Shown: piece after piece, positions 61,844 through 64,000 of the stretch | Layout: every line of letters begins with the position of its first letter | How positions within the stretch are numbered: the stretch's first letter is position 1 | Source: Ectocarpus siliculosus | Taxonomy: Eukaryota; Sar; Phaeophyceae; Ectocarpales; Ectocarpaceae | DNA length: 64,000 nucleotides | Assembly: GCA_000310025.1 (NCBI GenBank) | Contig: FN648407.1 | Coordinates: 198,785-262,784, forward strand | Direction of reading: 5' to 3' | The notes under the pieces: generated by a model | Database searches by the model: none | What the model saw: only the letters and a program-made list of their open reading frames with translations | What the model was told of the DNA's origin: nothing | Program-made: the position numbers and the translations under genes

Positions 61844-61952
61844 GATCTAGTAGCCCCTGCTTGTATTGAGGATCCTGCGCCCCTTGGTGTCATTCCTACC
61901 GATACCCAAGGCAACAGCTACTGCTGCTGCTGTTCTACAAGAGTAACAGCAA
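61844..61952 (+). CDS. Possible exon, copy 1 of a tandem pair
   Basis: After CAG the frame gives IEDPAPLGVIPTDTQGNSY followed by CCCCS, and it stops at a strong donor GTGAGT. The Gly-x-x-Tyr-Cys-Cys pattern recalls the Cys-rich exon at 41179 in the WSC gene (GVYCCSDEDSTC). Start phase 0, end phase 1. The acceptor has no good pyrimidine tract and no neighbouring exons were found, so this may be a gene relic or chance. Confidence 0.3.
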
Positions 61953-62028
61953 GTGAGTTCTTCTTCACGGGTCAACCAGACTTCATCACGCGTGCATACC
62001 ACCACACTTGGCGTCGTCGGCAGGACAG

Positions 62029-62137
62029 GATCTAGTAGCCCCTGCTTGTATTGAGGATCCTGTGCCCCTTGGTGTCATTCCTACCGATACCCAAGGCAAC
62101 AGCTACTGCTGCTGCTGTTCTGCAAGAGTAACAACAA
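62029..62137 (+). CDS. Possible exon, copy 2 of a tandem pair
   Basis: Repeats 61844-61952 at a period of 185 bases with three base changes, keeping the frame open and both splice sites. The duplication runs from about 61838 to 62206. If both were real exons, the 0-to-1 phase would prevent using both in one mRNA. Confidence 0.3.
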
Positions 62138-62209
62138 GTGAGTTCTTCTTCACGGGTCAACCAGACTTCATCATCAGGCGTGCATACCACCACACTTGGC
62201 GTTGTCGGC

Positions 62210-63847
62210 TTATTCGTACGGTGTTGTCTGGGTTGGTTGTGTCTTGGCACGGTGTGGTGCTTTAGGGTGCTGCTGCAGTTTTTTTGCGCTCTCGTACCAA
62301 CCACAGCTTAGCTTCGCCTCGCTTATCGGTATGTCTCAACCTAGCGTCGGCATCAACAGAGGGCAAATTAGCACCAAGTGCTACCACCATGACACTACTT
62401 TACGTCGACTGCGTACACAATCACATCGTGCGCTATCAAAGTTGTCCTCACGCTAACCTTACGCTGCAAACATGCATACCTCTCCCAGAGAAAAAAACAC
62501 GAAGGCGATGCGCGGGCGCAGCACAGACGTCCTCGTCTTTGTCAGAACCATCCCACCCCCCCCCTGCCGCCGCCCCGCGCAGGTCGTCGATTATGTCGAA
62601 GCGCGATTACCCACCTGTTATGGTTTTTTATTTATACGTTGGTGAATGGACAGGCATGTATACAGCCTCGACTTCCCTGTGAGCCCGAATATCTACCATG
62701 TATCAACATAGTGGCGGGCACACTCATAAATAAATGCACGTCCGTACGAGCAATGATATTGCGGTCGCGTCCTGTCGTAGTCTCGCCGTCAAGAGGAATT
62801 CCGGACACGATTGCACACTCCGGAATACACCAGACAAAACATGATACAACTAGGTGACAGACCTCGCGTTACACTGCCGTGCTTTGATGCCCCCCTGTCC
62901 ACCTACCCTCCTACCCTCAACCAGACTATGCGTTGGTCGGGCTGTTTTGACGGGTATAGGGTAGGTTGCATGAGAGACCACACACCCGTGCACGCTGATT
63001 TCAGAGCAACGATTACTCCACGGCGAAGAAGATGTATAAATGTAACGAAATGTTTTCGGAAAGCTCTCTAGGAGACAGCTTCAACGCGGCCGTTTTGTCA
63101 CCGTCACGCTTGATATCCTGGAGAAATGGAGCTGTGATACCCGGTTCAGGGGGGTGGTATATAATGTCACCCACCTGTTGACATACGTTGCCTCCAGCGT
63201 CGGGTTTGCAACGTCCACATCAGGCACCCAACTAATGCCACACGGCAGAGAGTATAAGAGCAAGTCTCTATTTGGGTCATCTCCCACGCCCCTGAGGGAC
63301 GTCGGCGATACACAAACCCACAGGACGTGACATGTGACAACTGCGGTGTCCTTGCGGGACCACTGAATTTGAACTGAAATCAACAAGTTTTCTCACAAGT
63401 ACGAAGCGAGTTGATGATCAATTGCCGTGAAACTTTGCCATATCAGAGGAAACGTAGATGACTACGGAGGGACAGCAACCGTTGCGTACGGGAAAGCTTA
63501 GTAGCCGAGAGCGGCAGAGAAGGGCCCTAGCACCTCGCTGCTGCTGCTTTGAACTGAGCTGTAACATTTTTCAGTTTTTCTCCCCGCACCTGTTGCGGAT
63601 TGAGCCCAATCCTCCTGCACGACGTTGCCAGGTGTATGCAGCCACGTTCTCGCACCCTAGCGAGGAGAAGCACTCTCCTGGTGTGCTCCACTTCTTGCGT
63701 TTGTGGGGCGGCGTGGGGCCAAGCCGGGGGGTTTCGTATGTTTTTTCGAAGCTTTTTTGGGGGGCAAAATCCGGCGCGCATTGCGGACGGCTTTTATATA
63801 GGAAATTTGGGAGTGATCGGCCTATGGTTATTATAGTCATAGTCTTT
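62210..63847. other. No supported gene
   Basis: Open frames at 62284-62682, 62811-63071 and 63081-63386 (minus) show no recognisable family or reliable splice borders. The minus frame 63386-63081 has ordinary-looking composition but nothing to identify it. Confidence 0.4.
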
Positions 63848-64000
63848 GCCTGTAGCCTCGCCAGAAAAGGAGTTCCCGTTTTAGCACCACGAGGCAAGTA
63901 CCCTCCCCCCCACGCCCCTTCCGACGTGCCGCGGGGTTCCCCCTCACGCCCTTTCCGGCGCGCCACGGGGCTGCTTCGGTTTTCTCCCCCCCTCACGCCC
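63848..64000. repeat. Second copy of the 153-bp GC-rich repeat, cut by the window end
   Basis: Nearly identical to 56734-56886. By analogy the 66-base minisatellite, or another copy of the same element, may begin just past the window. Confidence 0.88.

Overview
The window looks like nuclear DNA of a multicellular or complex alga of the stramenopile lineage, most likely a brown alga. The reasons are intron-rich genes with short phase-consistent exons, long pyrimidine tracts before AG acceptors, mid-to-high GC, many microsatellites, a WSC-domain surface protein of a type abundant in brown algae, and dense LTR retrotransposon remains. The species is inferred, not shown. All exon boundaries were read by eye from GT/AG sites, reading phase and protein-family similarity.

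Layout. 68-3612 (+): last four exons of an SLC35F-type (drug/metabolite superfamily) transporter. 8062-9972 (-): 3' exons of a PH-domain-like protein. 15140-16440 (-): a broken Ty1/copia relic. 17782/19288-22592 (+): a pentatricopeptide-repeat (PPR) protein gene. 25369-27055 (-): last two exons of a possible TB2/DP1/HVA22-type membrane protein. 29602-48108 (+): one long gene for a secreted, probably membrane-anchored WSC protein with a repeated domain that I do not recognise. Its third intron holds a Ty3/gypsy element (31911-40792) in the same orientation. 51644-52645 (-): a three-exon gene resembling proteins linked to KDZ/CxC-type transposons. 53680-64000 is repeat territory: a foldback repeat, two facing arrays of short palindromes, a copia element with a clear 5-bp target duplication that itself contains a minisatellite and a nested insertion, a second palindrome family built on CCATGG, and a tandemly duplicated possible exon.

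Most notable: the Ty3/gypsy element carries, between its RNase H and integrase regions, a segment that reads as a C5-cytosine DNA methyltransferase domain (about 36640-37590), with several of the family's motifs in the right order. A methyltransferase captured by a retrotransposon would be striking in a brown alga, a group reported to have little or no cytosine methylation. Second is the host gene around it: exon phases agree across about 18.5 kb, including across the 8.9-kb element, but one repeat unit has an in-frame TAG where its sister unit has CAG. Third is the set of palindrome arrays at 53973-54560 and 60340-60612, which face each other like the ends of a DNA transposon and enclose the copia insertion.

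The long stretches 3613-8061, 9973-15139, 22593-25368, 27056-29601, 48109-51643 and 62210-63847 gave no gene I can support; some must hold UTRs and upstream exons of the genes named above.
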